Positions 50,427 to 58,433 of a stretch of 64,000 bases of DNA are shown here, piece by piece. Position numbers and translations under genes: made by a program. The DNA is from Ornithinimicrobium avium (lineage in GTDB: Bacteria; Actinomycetota; Actinomycetes; Actinomycetales; Dermatophilaceae), in assembly GCF_003351765.1 (NCBI RefSeq), contig NZ_CP031229.1, forward strand, positions 1,054,001 to 1,118,000. Reading direction: 5' to 3'. Position 1 is the first letter of the stretch. Each line of letters begins with the position of its first letter. The notes under the pieces are model-generated. The model worked only from the letters and a program-made list of their open reading frames with translations, did no database searches and was not told the DNA's origin.

Positions 50427-52538
50427 TCAGGCGTCGATGCGCTCGCGGTCCAGCTCGTTGGCCGACCCCACGATGAACTCCTTGCGGGGCGCCACCTGCG
50501 AGCCCATCAGCAGGTCGAAGACCGCGTCCGCCCGGGCCGCGTCGGCCAGGGTGATGCGGCGCAGCGTCCGGTGCCGCGGGTCCATCGTGGTCTCGGCGAG
50601 CTGGTCGGCGTCCATCTCCCCCAGGCCCTTGTAGCGCTGCAGCGGCTGCTTGACGGTGCGGCCCTTCTTCTGCAGGGCGCCGACCGTGCGGCGCATCTCC
50701 TGCTCGGTGTAGGTGTAGATGTACTCCCGGCCGGAGCGGCCGCGGCCGGCGGAGACCTCGATGCGGTGCAGCGGGGGCATCGCAGCGTAGACCCGGCCGG
50801 CCTGCACGAGCGGCCGCATGTAGCGGAAGAAGAGGGTGAGCAGCAGGGTGCGGATGTGGGCGCCGTCGACGTCGGCGTCGGTCATGATGACGATCTTGCC
50901 GTAGCGCGCCATGTCCAGGTCGAAGGAGCGTCCCGAGCCGGCGCCGACCACCTGGATGATCGCGGCGCACTCGGCGTTGGAGAGCATGTCCGAGACCGAG
51001 GCCTTCTGCACGTTGAGGATCTTGCCGCGGATCGGCAGGAGCGCCTGGTAGTCGCTGGAGCGGGCCAGCTTGGCCGTGCCCAGGGCGCTGTCGCCCTCGA
51101 CGATGAACAGCTCGCTGCGGGCGGTGTCGTTGCTGCGGCAGTCGGCCAGCTTGGCCGGCAGCGAGGAGGACTCCAGGGCGTTCTTGCGGCGCTGGGTCTC
51201 CTTGTGCAGGCGCGCGGAGATCCGCGACTTCATCTCGGCGACGACCTTGTCGAGCAGCAGGGTGGCCTGCGCCTTGTCGCCGCGGTGCTTGGAGGTGATC
51301 CGCTCGGTCAGCTCCTTCTCCACCACCCGGGAGACGATCGAGCGCACGGCGCTGGTGCCCAGCACCTCCTTGGTCTGGCCCTCGAACTGCGGCTCGGCCA
51401 GGCGCACGGTCACCACGGCCGTCAGGCCGGCGGTGATGTCGTCCTTGTCGACCTTGTCGTTGCCGACCTTGAGCCGGCGCGCGTTGAGCTCCAGCTGCTT
51501 GCGGAAGACCTTGAGCAGCGCCTGGTCGAAGCCGGCCAGGTGGGTGCCGCCCTTGGGGGTGGCGATGATGTTGACGAAGCTGCGCAGCGTGGTGTCGTAG
51601 CCGGTGCCCCACCGCACCGCGACGTCGACCTCGCACTCCCGCTCCACCTCGGTGCTCACCATGTGCCCGCGGTCGTCCAGCACCGGCACCGTCTCGGTGA
51701 AGCTGTCCGAGCCCTTCAGCCGCCACACCTCGGTGACCCCGCTGTCCGGGGCGAGGTACTCGGCATACTCGGTGATCCCGCCGGAGTAGGCGAAGACCTC
51801 CTCGGCCGGCCCCTCCTCCCCCGGGGTGCCGGGCAGCCGGCGCTCGTCGCGGACGACCATCGTCAGCCCCGGGACCAGGAAGGCGGTCTGCCGGGCGCGG
51901 GCGACGAGCTCGTCGTAGTCGAACCGGGCGGTCTTGATGAACACCTGCGGGTCGGCCCAGTAGCGCACCCGGGTGCCCGTCACGCCCCGCCTGGCCTTGC
52001 CGACGACCGCGAGCTCGCTGCTCTTCTCGAACGGCGAGAAGTCGTTGTCCGGGGAGGGCGCGCGCCGGCCGTCCTCGAAGCGCCCGGGCTCGCCGCGGCG
52101 GAAGCTCATCCCGTAGGTCTTGCCCGCCCGGTCCACCTCGACGTCGAGCCGGTGGGACAGCGCGTTGACGACCGAGGCGCCGACGCCGTGGAGCCCGCCG
52201 GAGGCCGCGTAGGAGCCGCCGCCGAACTTGCCGCCGGCGTGCAGCTTGGTGAAGACCACCTCGACGCCCGAGAGGCCCGTCCGGGGCTCGATGTCGACCG
52301 GGATGCCGCGGGCGTGGTCGCGCACCTCGACCGAGCCGTCCTGGTGCAGCACGACCTCGATGCGCTCGCCGTGACCCCCGAGCGCCTCGTCGACGGAGTT
52401 GTCGATGATCTCCCACAGGCAGTGCATGAGGCCGCGGCTGTCGGTCGACCCGATGTACATCCCCGGTCGCTTGCGGACCGCCTCGAGGCCCTCCAGGACC
52501 TGAAGGTGCCGCGCGGAGTAGTCGGTCGTCGTGCTCAC
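50427..52538 (-). CDS. parE: DNA topoisomerase IV subunit B / type IIA gyrase-B-like ATPase
   Basis: A 703-residue ATPase/TOPRIM subunit. The GHKL ATPase site has EIIDNSVDEA, HARGIPVDI and GGLHGVGASVVNALS. The transducer has ATPKGGTHLAGF, and TOPRIM has IVEGDSALGTAK and MTDADVDGAHI. In many Micrococcales this ParE-like gene is separate from gyrB; the short length (no gyrase-type insert) supports ParE. It decatenates chromosomes with a ParC partner, which is not in the window. The start is set at GTG 52536-52538 (STTTDYSARHLQVLEG); the frame is open 26 codons further. DUF7455 is divergent upstream. Confidence 0.9.
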   Translation of the reverse strand: MSTTTDYSARHLQVLEGLEAVRKRPGMYIGSTDSRGLMHCLWEIIDNSVDEALGGHGERIEVVLHQDGSVEVRDHARGIPVDIEPRTGLSGVEVVFTKLHAGGKFGGGSYAASGGLHGVGASVVNALSHRLDVEVDRAGKTYGMSFRRGEPGRFEDGRRAPSPDNDFSPFEKSSELAVVGKARRGVTGTRVRYWADPQVFIKTARFDYDELVARARQTAFLVPGLTMVVRDERRLPGTPGEEGPAEEVFAYSGGITEYAEYLAPDSGVTEVWRLKGSDSFTETVPVLDDRGHMVSTEVERECEVDVAVRWGTGYDTTLRSFVNIIATPKGGTHLAGFDQALLKVFRKQLELNARRLKVGNDKVDKDDITAGLTAVVTVRLAEPQFEGQTKEVLGTSAVRSIVSRVVEKELTERITSKHRGDKAQATLLLDKVVAEMKSRISARLHKETQRRKNALESSSLPAKLADCRSNDTARSELFIVEGDSALGTAKLARSSDYQALLPIRGKILNVQKASVSDMLSNAECAAIIQVVGAGSGRSFDLDMARYGKIVIMTDADVDGAHIRTLLLTLFFRYMRPLVQAGRVYAAMPPLHRIEVSAGRGRSGREYIYTYTEQEMRRTVGALQKKGRTVKQPLQRYKGLGEMDADQLAETTMDPRHRTLRRITLADAARADAVFDLLMGSQVAPRKEFIVGSANELDRERIDA

Positions 52539-52778
52539 GGGCTGGTCGCTCCACTCGTCGTCATGGTCTGCACCCGCAGCGTAGCCCGCGGCACCGACGT
52601 GCCCCGGGAGGCGCACGGGCCTGGGGCTGCTGCCACCGGCCGGCGCAGGTGTTCCCGACTACGCGGTGAGCGGAACCGCGCCCACGCCGGGCACAAAGGC
52701 GGGGTCCGGTGCCGTTGACGTGCTTGACTATGACGCACCGACCGGGCCTGAGCCGGTTGGTGCAGGAGAGGAGACGCC

Positions 52779-52994
52779 GTGAACGCCACCCTGACCCCCG
52801 AGCTGACCGCTGCGGACCGCTGCGACAGGTGCGGTGCGCAGGCCTACGTACGAGCCAGGCTCGGCGAGGGCCTGGAGCTGCACTTCTGCGCCCACCACGG
52901 CCGCGCGCACCTGGACAAGCTGCGCCACCTGGAGGACATCGACATCCTCGACGAGACCCACCGTCTCCACGCCGAGGAGCAGGCCACGATCTAG
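52779..52994 (+). CDS. DUF7455 small protein with Cys-rich motif
   Basis: A 71-residue protein with CDRCGAQAYVRARL and LHFCAHHGRAH, a C-x2-C ... C-x2-H arrangement that likely binds one zinc. The C-terminal half is acidic/helical. Small proteins of this kind are conserved in Actinobacteria, often beside parE; function is unknown. GTG 52779 has GGAGAGGAG upstream. A terminator hairpin follows 23 bp downstream. Confidence 0.8.
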   Translation: MNATLTPELTAADRCDRCGAQAYVRARLGEGLELHFCAHHGRAHLDKLRHLEDIDILDETHRLHAEEQATI

Positions 52995-53017
52995 GGACGG
53001 CCAGCAGGCCGACCTCG

Positions 53018-53053
53018 CGACCGCCCGTCACGCACCAGCGTGGCGGGCGGTCG
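53018..53053 (+). terminator. 14-bp stem-loop after the DUF7455 gene
   Basis: CGACCGCCCGTCAC (53018-53031) pairs with 53040-53053 through 13 Watson-Crick pairs and one G-T wobble around an 8-nt loop. It ends 37 bp before the DUF456 gene. Confidence 0.7.
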
Positions 53054-53090
53054 TGCGTGTCGGCGGCCGCTGCCCTGGCACAATTCGGGG

Positions 53091-53573
53091 ATGAGTGCGA
53101 TGGAGGTGGTGGTCGCCCTGCTGATGGTCGTCGGGATCGTCGGCATCGTGGTGCCGGTGCTGCCGGGCCTGCTGCTGGTCGTGGCCGGGGTGGTGCTGTG
53201 GGCCCTGGATGAGCGCTCGACGACGGGGTGGGTGGTCCTGGCCGTCGCCCTGGCGATCTACGCCGCCGGCCTGGTGCTGCAGTGGCTGGTGCCGGGCAGG
53301 AGGATGCGGCGGGCGGGGGTGGCGACCTCGACGCTTCTGGTCGGCGTGGTCACGGCGGTCATCATGGCGTTCGTCATCCCGGTGGTGGGGCTGTTCGTCG
53401 GCTTCCCGCTGGGGATCTTCCTGGTCTCCCTCGCACGGACCCGTGACCACCGCGAGGCGTTGCGCGCCACCGGGCACGCGCTGCGCGCGGTCGGCACCAA
53501 CATCCTCATCGAGCTGACCACGGCCTTCCTCATCGTGGCGGTCTGGGCGGTGTCGGTCATCTTCCTTACGTGA
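53091..53573 (+). CDS. DUF456 membrane protein
   Basis: A 160-residue protein with four or five hydrophobic segments. GIVGIVVPVLPGLLLVVAG and VGLFVGFPLGIFLVSLAR are the two glycine-rich repeats typical of DUF456 (glycine-zipper-like). Function unknown. The ATG directly follows CGGGG, with CACAAT six bases upstream, so translation may be leaderless. Confidence 0.85.
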   Translation: MSAMEVVVALLMVVGIVGIVVPVLPGLLLVVAGVVLWALDERSTTGWVVLAVALAIYAAGLVLQWLVPGRRMRRAGVATSTLLVGVVTAVIMAFVIPVVGLFVGFPLGIFLVSLARTRDHREALRATGHALRAVGTNILIELTTAFLIVAVWAVSVIFLT

Positions 53574-53674
53574 CCTGCGTCACGTTCTGCCATCCGCGGA
53601 CCGGATGGCTCCGAAGTTCTCTCGACACCCGCCGGCGAGCCGTCCTGGCAGCCGGAAACGAGAGGAGCCGTGTC

Positions 53675-54457
53675 ATGCGCAAGAAGTTCTCCACCGCACT
53701 GGCTGTCCTGGCCGCACCGTCCCTGGTCGCCCTGCCCCTGCTGGCCGCGCCGGCGATGGCCGCGCCCACGACGGCCGACGACCACCAGACCGAGCTCATG
53801 GCCACCCTGGACGAGCTCAACGACAGCGGGGGCAGCGGCACCGCCTGGGCCAAGGTCGAGGGCACCAGCGTGTGGCTGTCCCTGGAGGTCCAGGGGCTGC
53901 TCGACGACGCACCGCACGCCCAGCACATCCACATCGGCGGGACGAACAGCTGCCCGGACCCCTCGATGAAGGGCAGCGGCCCCGGCGGGGCGATCCGCAC
54001 CACCGACGCGGTCGACTCCTACGGCATGGTCGCCGTCTCGCTGACCACCGGCGAGGCGATGACCGACGCCGACCACGCGCTGGACGTCGCCCACTTCCCC
54101 GGCACCGGCAGCTACACCTACGAGCGCACGATCGAGGTCCCCGAGGACGTCGCCGCACAGCTCGCCGACGGCAAGGGGGTCGTCGTCGTGCACGGCGTCG
54201 ACCACGACGGCAGCGGCGCCTACGACGGCGACCAGATGTCCGACCTGGACCCCTCGCTGCCGACGGAGGCCACCGACCCCGCCCTCTGCGGCGAGCTCGT
54301 GGTGAGCCAGATGCAGGCCCCCGCCGGGGGCGTGCAGACCGGCGGCGGGAGCACCGAGGGGATGGAGGACCTCGGCCTGCTCGTCGGTGGTGGCGCCCTG
54401 GCGGGACTCGGCGTCGCCTTCCTCGCCGTGCGCAGCCGCCGCACCGACGAGAGCTGA
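53675..54457 (+). CDS. CHRD-domain secreted protein with C-terminal membrane anchor
   Basis: A 260-residue protein. The signal peptide is about 1-29, with cleavage after AMA. A CHRD (chordin-like) domain (about 35-210) has DAPHAQHIHIGGTNSCPDP and GVVVVHGVDHDG, and the His-rich motifs may bind metal. A Gly/Ser linker and a C-terminal helix (GLLVGGGALAGLGVAFLAV) with RSRR follow. No LPxTG motif is seen before the helix. ATG 53675 has GAGGAG upstream. The sortase gene starts two bases after its stop, so the two are co-transcribed. Confidence 0.85.
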   Translation: MRKKFSTALAVLAAPSLVALPLLAAPAMAAPTTADDHQTELMATLDELNDSGGSGTAWAKVEGTSVWLSLEVQGLLDDAPHAQHIHIGGTNSCPDPSMKGSGPGGAIRTTDAVDSYGMVAVSLTTGEAMTDADHALDVAHFPGTGSYTYERTIEVPEDVAAQLADGKGVVVVHGVDHDGSGAYDGDQMSDLDPSLPTEATDPALCGELVVSQMQAPAGGVQTGGGSTEGMEDLGLLVGGGALAGLGVAFLAVRSRRTDES

Positions 54458-54459
54458 GG

Positions 54460-55302
54460 ATGACCGGGCCCGGTCGGGACCGCGGACGGGTGCGCCTGTC
54501 CGCGGTCCTGGGGCTGCTCGGGGTGCTCGGCCTGGTCCTGGGCGCGGTCCTGATCGGCGTGGCGATCTTTGGGCAGGTCCCCGACCCGCCCGGGCCGGCC
54601 GGGACGCACGCCGGCGCCGCCCGGTCGCACCACGGTGCCGGGCAGCAGGACGAGGCACCGGCCACGACGCCCTCCGCGCCCGGTGGCCCCGCGCAGGAGC
54701 GGCGGAGCGGCATACCGGGACCCTCCTCCGACCCGACGGCCTCGCAGGGGGAGGCCGCCAGGCACGAGGAGGCCGCTGCTCAGGACGCCGCCACCGAGGA
54801 CGCGGGCACCGAGGAGCCGGCCGGTGCTCCGCCGGCCCGACCCGCCTCCGAACCGCTGGCTCTCAGGGTGCCCGCGATCGACGTGTCCGGTCCGGTGCAC
54901 CCGCTGGGGCTGGCCGCCGACGGCACGCTGGAGGTGCCGGTGGGCGACCTGGTGGACGACGCGGCCTGGTACTCCGGCTCGCCCACGCCCGGCGAGCAGG
55001 GTCCGTCCGTGATCGAGGGGCACGTCACGGGAGCCACCGGCCAGCCGTCGGTGTTCTTCGAGCTCGGCCGGCTGACGCCGGGAGACCGCGTCGAGGTGGA
55101 CCGCGAGGACGGGAGCACCGTCGTCTTCGAGGTGTACCGCGTGGACCGCTATCCCAAGGCGAGCTTCCCGACGGTCGAGGTGTACGGGCCCACGCCGGGC
55201 CCCGAGCTGCGGCTGATCACCTGCGGCGGCGACTTCGACGAGGGCACCGGGCACCACGTCGACAACACCGTGGTCTACGCGCGGGCGGTCACCGGGGCCT
55301 GA
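54460..55302 (+). CDS. Class F sortase
   Basis: A 280-residue membrane protein: one N-terminal TM helix (about 13-38), a Pro/Ala/Glu-rich stalk to about 125, then a sortase domain with LRVPAIDVSGPVHPLGL, the catalytic His in VIEGHVTG and the nucleophile in ELRLITCGGDFDEG. The basic residue often found just before the DN of the last strand is absent (HHVDN here), so the Arg of the triad is not obvious. No LPxTG-type substrate is adjacent; the CHRD protein upstream is the natural candidate partner. ATG 54460 is two bases after that gene. Confidence 0.85.
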   Translation: MTGPGRDRGRVRLSAVLGLLGVLGLVLGAVLIGVAIFGQVPDPPGPAGTHAGAARSHHGAGQQDEAPATTPSAPGGPAQERRSGIPGPSSDPTASQGEAARHEEAAAQDAATEDAGTEEPAGAPPARPASEPLALRVPAIDVSGPVHPLGLAADGTLEVPVGDLVDDAAWYSGSPTPGEQGPSVIEGHVTGATGQPSVFFELGRLTPGDRVEVDREDGSTVVFEVYRVDRYPKASFPTVEVYGPTPGPELRLITCGGDFDEGTGHHVDNTVVYARAVTGA

Positions 55303-55303
55303 A

Positions 55304-55348
55304 CCCGCCTGCGCGGGGCCGGGCCACGGGCCCGGATGCGCAGGCGGG
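55304..55348. terminator. 11-bp stem-loop between the converging sortase and RskA genes
   Basis: CCCGCCTGCGC (55304-55314) pairs perfectly with 55338-55348, and an inner GGGCC/GGCCC can extend the structure. It starts one base after the sortase stop and ends 19 bp from the RskA stop, so it likely serves both. Confidence 0.75.
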
Positions 55349-55366
55349 GCCGCTCAGCGGGCGGGG

Positions 55367-56071
55367 TCAGCCGAGGGGGACGACGGCGAACGGCTCGCTC
55401 GTGGGCTGGTCCGAGCCGCCGGACGGCTCGACGGTGAGCGCGACCGCGGCGGCGTCGCCCGGAGACCCCTCGAGCACGGTCTCGCCGGTGTCGAGCACGG
55501 CCGGGGTGAGCAGGCCGGCGGAGCGGGCGTCCCCGTCCGGGCCGACGTACCAGGCCTGGTAGACGCTGCCCTCCGGCGGGGCCGTCAGGCGGTCGGGCAC
55601 CTGGAGGACGGCCGCGTCCTCCGCCGCCGAGGTGATGACGATGAGCTCCCCGTCGGCGGTGTCGGCCTCGTGCTCCTGGGCGTCCTGCGCCTGGACGATG
55701 CGGTGGGCCGGGTCCTCCTGCCCGCTCAGCAGCTGGCTCGCGCCCCAGCCGCCGGCGACGACCAGCACGGCTGCTGCCGCGGCCAGCCAGCGGCGACGGT
55801 CGGACGAGCGGTGACGACCGGCCGCACGGTCGGGGGCCTGATGGGTCTGCACCTGCTCGGTCTGGACCTGCGAGAGGATCCGTCCGCGCAGGTCGGGGGG
55901 CGGTGCGCTCTCCAGTCCGGCGGACAGGTCCGCCGCCGCCTCCTGCAGCTCGGCGACCTCGGCGCGGCACGCGGCGCAGCCGTCCAGGTGGGTCTCGAAC
56001 GATCGCCGCTCCTGGAGGTCGAGGGCGTCGAGGGCGTAGCCGACGGCCAGGTCGTGCAGGTCGTCGTTCAC
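55367..56071 (-). CDS. rskA: RskA-family zinc-finger anti-sigma factor
   Basis: A 234-residue single-pass membrane anti-sigma factor. The cytoplasmic zinc-binding anti-sigma domain has HLDGCAACRAEV (H-x3-C-x2-C). A TM helix (WLAAAAAVLVVAGGWGASQLL) follows, and the extracytoplasmic RskA domain has VLQVPDRLTAPPEGSVYQAW and AVALTVEPSGGSDQP. Release of the sigma normally follows regulated proteolysis. Its GTG start (56069-56071) overlaps the sigma-factor stop as GTGA. Confidence 0.92.
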   Translation of the reverse strand: MNDDLHDLAVGYALDALDLQERRSFETHLDGCAACRAEVAELQEAAADLSAGLESAPPPDLRGRILSQVQTEQVQTHQAPDRAAGRHRSSDRRRWLAAAAAVLVVAGGWGASQLLSGQEDPAHRIVQAQDAQEHEADTADGELIVITSAAEDAAVLQVPDRLTAPPEGSVYQAWYVGPDGDARSAGLLTPAVLDTGETVLEGSPGDAAAVALTVEPSGGSDQPTSEPFAVVPLG

Positions 56072-56694
56072 CGCGCCTCACCTCCTCTCATCGCGGTCCG
56101 GACCTTGCGCAGACCGTCCCGCAGCCTCGTCTTGGCGGTACCGAGCGGGACGCCCATCCGCTCGGCGACCTCGCGCTGCGTCAGGCCCTCGAAGTAGGCG
56201 AGCTCCAGCGCGCTGCGGTGCGGCTCGCCGACGTCGTCGAGGGCTCGACGGACGCGGGCCGCCTCCATCCGTTGGGTCGCCTGCTCGGCGGTCGAGTCGT
56301 ACGCCGTGGTCGATGTACGTGCTTCGTAGCGCCGCAGCCGATCGGATTGGGCCTGCTCCGAGCGGACCCGGTCGACGGCCCGGCGGTGGGTCAGGGTGAG
56401 GAGCCAGGCGAGAGCCGACCCGCGGCCGGGGTCGAACCGGGACGCCTCACGCCATACCTGCAGGAAGACCTCCTGGGTGACCTCCTCGGCGATGGCCGGG
56501 TCGCGCACGACGCGCACGGCCAGTCCGTGGACCCGTGCGGCGACGGCGTCGTAGAGCTGGGCGAAGGCCTCCCGGTCCTGCGCGGCGACCAGCAGCAGAA
56601 GCGTCGCCGGCCCGTCGGCCGACGGGGCAGGGACAGCAGCGAGCCGGGCAGGTCTGCCCGGCTCGGATCTGCCGACTGGGGCGTCGAGACTCAG
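56068..56694 (-). CDS. sigK: ECF sigma factor, SigK-type, with apparent CTG start
   Basis: A 208-residue ECF sigma factor. Region 2 is DREAFAQLYDAVAARVHGL ... AIAEEVTQEVFLQVWREASRFDP, and region 4 is SALELAYFEGLTQREVAERM ... GTAKTRLRDGLRKVR. The frame has no ATG, GTG or TTG upstream of region 2. The first GTG (56517) would remove region 2.1. A CTG at 56694-56692 overlaps the DUF3040 stop as CTGA and would give MSLDAPVGRSEPG, so a CTG start is proposed. The gene is coupled downstream to rskA. A sigma/anti-sigma pair of this kind responds to envelope or redox signals in mycobacteria. Confidence 0.85.
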   Translation of the reverse strand: MSLDAPVGRSEPGRPARLAAVPAPSADGPATLLLLVAAQDREAFAQLYDAVAARVHGLAVRVVRDPAIAEEVTQEVFLQVWREASRFDPGRGSALAWLLTLTHRRAVDRVRSEQAQSDRLRRYEARTSTTAYDSTAEQATQRMEAARVRRALDDVGEPHRSALELAYFEGLTQREVAERMGVPLGTAKTRLRDGLRKVRTAMRGGEAR

Positions 56695-57121
56695 TAGGGC
56701 CCCTGCTCACGTCGCTTGTCCCACTGCTGCTCCATGCGCTCCATGAAGTTGCCCGAAGGACGTGGGGAGACGGGCCTGTTCCCGCCACCACCGCCACCAC
56801 CGCCGCCCCCGCGCGGGGGTGACCGCCGCCCTGGGCGTTCTTGCGCGCACGCCCCTGCGGCTTGGCCGCCCACGCGCCGCCGAGGACCATGAGCAGGAAG
56901 CCGATCGCCCCGACCCAGATCGTCTGCGACATGACCCCCAGGACGACGAGCCCCAGTCCCACCAGAGCCCCTACGACACCGAGCGCGACGCGGCGTCGGT
57001 CCAGGCCGTGCCCGGCGCCGCGCACGCTGCTCTTGAGCGTGCTCGCCAGACGTGGGTCTTCGGCATAGAGCGCCTTCTCCATCTGCTGGAGCACGCGCTG
57101 TTCGTGTTCAGAGAGCGGCAC
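56691..57121 (-). pseudogene. DUF3040 membrane protein gene with a one-base frameshift
   Basis: The gene starts at GTG 57119-57121 with AGGAGG six bases upstream (MPLSEHEQRVLQQMEKALYA, typical of DUF3040) and has two TM helices (VALGVVGALVGLGLVVLGV and VGAIGFLLMVLGGAWAA). Just after NAQGGG the frame goes wrong. The expected C-terminus (GGGGNRPVSPRPSGNFMERM ... ending GPY) is in the neighbouring frame and stops at 56691. One base is missing near the C/G runs at about 56807-56822. The unshifted frame runs on as non-homologous sequence through the sigma gene. It may be a sequencing error in a GC-rich run or a real mutation. Confidence 0.75.
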
Positions 57122-57171
57122 GGGCGACCTCCTGGTCAGGATCGGTCACGGGCTGGCTGGGCCGACGACCA

Positions 57172-57201
57172 TGTCTAGAACTCCTAGGTTATCTAGTTAA
57201 C
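57172..57201. promoter_or_regulatory. AT-rich operator-like island with three CTAG motifs at 9-bp intervals
   Basis: CTAG occurs at 57175, 57184 and 57193, exactly 9 bp apart. GTTATCTAGTTAAC (57188-57201) is a 12-of-14 palindrome. The island is unusually AT-rich for this window and lies 51-80 bp upstream of the DUF3040-sigK-rskA operon, in the 127-bp gap after dinB. Confidence 0.5.
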
Positions 57202-57248
57202 GCCCGAAGCGGTAGCGGAGGTTCCCCCATCGGGCGAGGAAGTTCCAC

Positions 57249-58433
57249 TCATCCGCCGACGAGAAGGCTCGCCGGCCGCACCGCGCCGCGCCCGAACCGC
57301 GCGGTGGCGCGGTCGACCGCGCGCTCGGCCTCCCGCCAGCCGTGCTCGGGCTCGTCCAGCCGCCCCTGCACCAGCGTCTCGTCGGCGCCCGTGATGCCCT
57401 CGACGCGGACGCCGAGCAGCCGGACCCGTGCCCGCTGCAGGCCCAGTCCCTGGTAGAGGGTCCAGGCCGTGGCGTGCACGTCGCGGGTGACGTCGGTCGG
57501 CACGGCCACCGTCCGGGAGCGGGTGATCGTGGTGAAGTCCGAGAAGCGCACGGTGAGGACGACCGTGCGGCCGAGCACCTGCGCGTGCCGCATCCGGCTC
57601 GCCGTCCGCCCGGCCAGGCGCAGCAGCTGGCGCCGGACCACGTCGGGGTCGTCGACGTCGTGGGCGAAGGTCTCCGAGGAGCCCACGCTGCGCTCGGTCC
57701 GCCCTGGCGTCACCGGGTCGCCGTCCCGCCCCCAGGCCAGGGCCTGCAGGCGGGCCGCGCCCTGCTCCCCGAAGGCGCGGCGCAGCGTCGCCTCCGGCAC
57801 GTGCGCGAGCTGTCCCACCGTGCGCAGCCCGAGCCGGTGCAGCTCGGCCTCGGTGGCCTCCCCCACCCCCCAGAGCGCACCGACCGGCATCGGGTGCAGG
57901 AAGGGCACCACCCCGGAGCGGCCGACCAGCCGCATCCCGTCCGGCTTGGCCGCGCGCGAGGCCATCTTGGCGACCGCCTTCGTCGGCGCGCCCCCGACCG
58001 AGCAGGTGATCCGCTGCTCGTCGGCGACGGTGTCGCGGATCCACTGGCCGATCGCGGCCGGCCCGCCCCACTGCCGGCCCGCGGCCGAGACGTCGAGGAA
58101 GGCCTCCTCCACCGACACCGGCTCCATCCGGGGCGTCACCTCGGAGAAGACCGCCATCACCGCCTCGGACACCCGCGCGTAGCGGTCGTGGTCCGGGCGC
58201 ACCACGACCACGGACGGGCACAGCCGCCGGGCGGTGGCCATCGGCATGCCCGACCGGACGCCGAAGGCCCGCGCCTCGTAGGTCGCCGAGAGCACCACGC
58301 TGCGCCACCCGCCGCCGACCACGACGGGCAGGCCGGCCAGGTCGGGGCGGTCCAGCAGCGACACCGCGGCGTAGAACGCGTCCATGTCGACGTGCAGCAC
58401 CGTGACGTCGTCCACGCCCGGCCCCACGCTCAC
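57249..58433 (-). CDS. dinB: Y-family DNA polymerase IV (DinB-type), catalytically intact
   Basis: A 394-residue translesion polymerase. VLHVDMDAFYAAVSLLDRPD carries the first metal-binding Asp and the steric-gate region. SVEEAFLDVSA carries the Asp/Glu-type palm residues, and LWGVGEATEAELHRLGL is the helix-hairpin-helix. The little-finger domain runs to about 370. The acidic residues are present, so this is not an ImuB-type inactive subunit. The GTG start at 58431-58433 overlaps the dnaE2 stop as GTGA. No obvious C-terminal beta-clamp motif was recognised. It is the last gene of the SOS cassette. Confidence 0.9.
   Translation of the reverse strand: MSVGPGVDDVTVLHVDMDAFYAAVSLLDRPDLAGLPVVVGGGWRSVVLSATYEARAFGVRSGMPMATARRLCPSVVVVRPDHDRYARVSEAVMAVFSEVTPRMEPVSVEEAFLDVSAAGRQWGGPAAIGQWIRDTVADEQRITCSVGGAPTKAVAKMASRAAKPDGMRLVGRSGVVPFLHPMPVGALWGVGEATEAELHRLGLRTVGQLAHVPEATLRRAFGEQGAARLQALAWGRDGDPVTPGRTERSVGSSETFAHDVDDPDVVRRQLLRLAGRTASRMRHAQVLGRTVVLTVRFSDFTTITRSRTVAVPTDVTRDVHATAWTLYQGLGLQRARVRLLGVRVEGITGADETLVQGRLDEPEHGWREAERAVDRATARFGRGAVRPASLLVGG

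Noticed and set aside
56068..56517. Short sigma factor starting at GTG 56517
   Set aside because: It would lack sigma region 2.1, which is encoded immediately upstream in the same frame.
56447..57121. 224-codon DUF3040 frame running into the sigma gene
   Set aside because: Only the first ~80 codons are DUF3040; the rest is off-frame sequence after a likely one-base deletion.
57249..58433. Calling the Y-family polymerase ImuB
   Set aside because: The metal-binding acidic residues (DMDAFYA, SVEEAF) are present, which fits DinB rather than the inactive ImuB.
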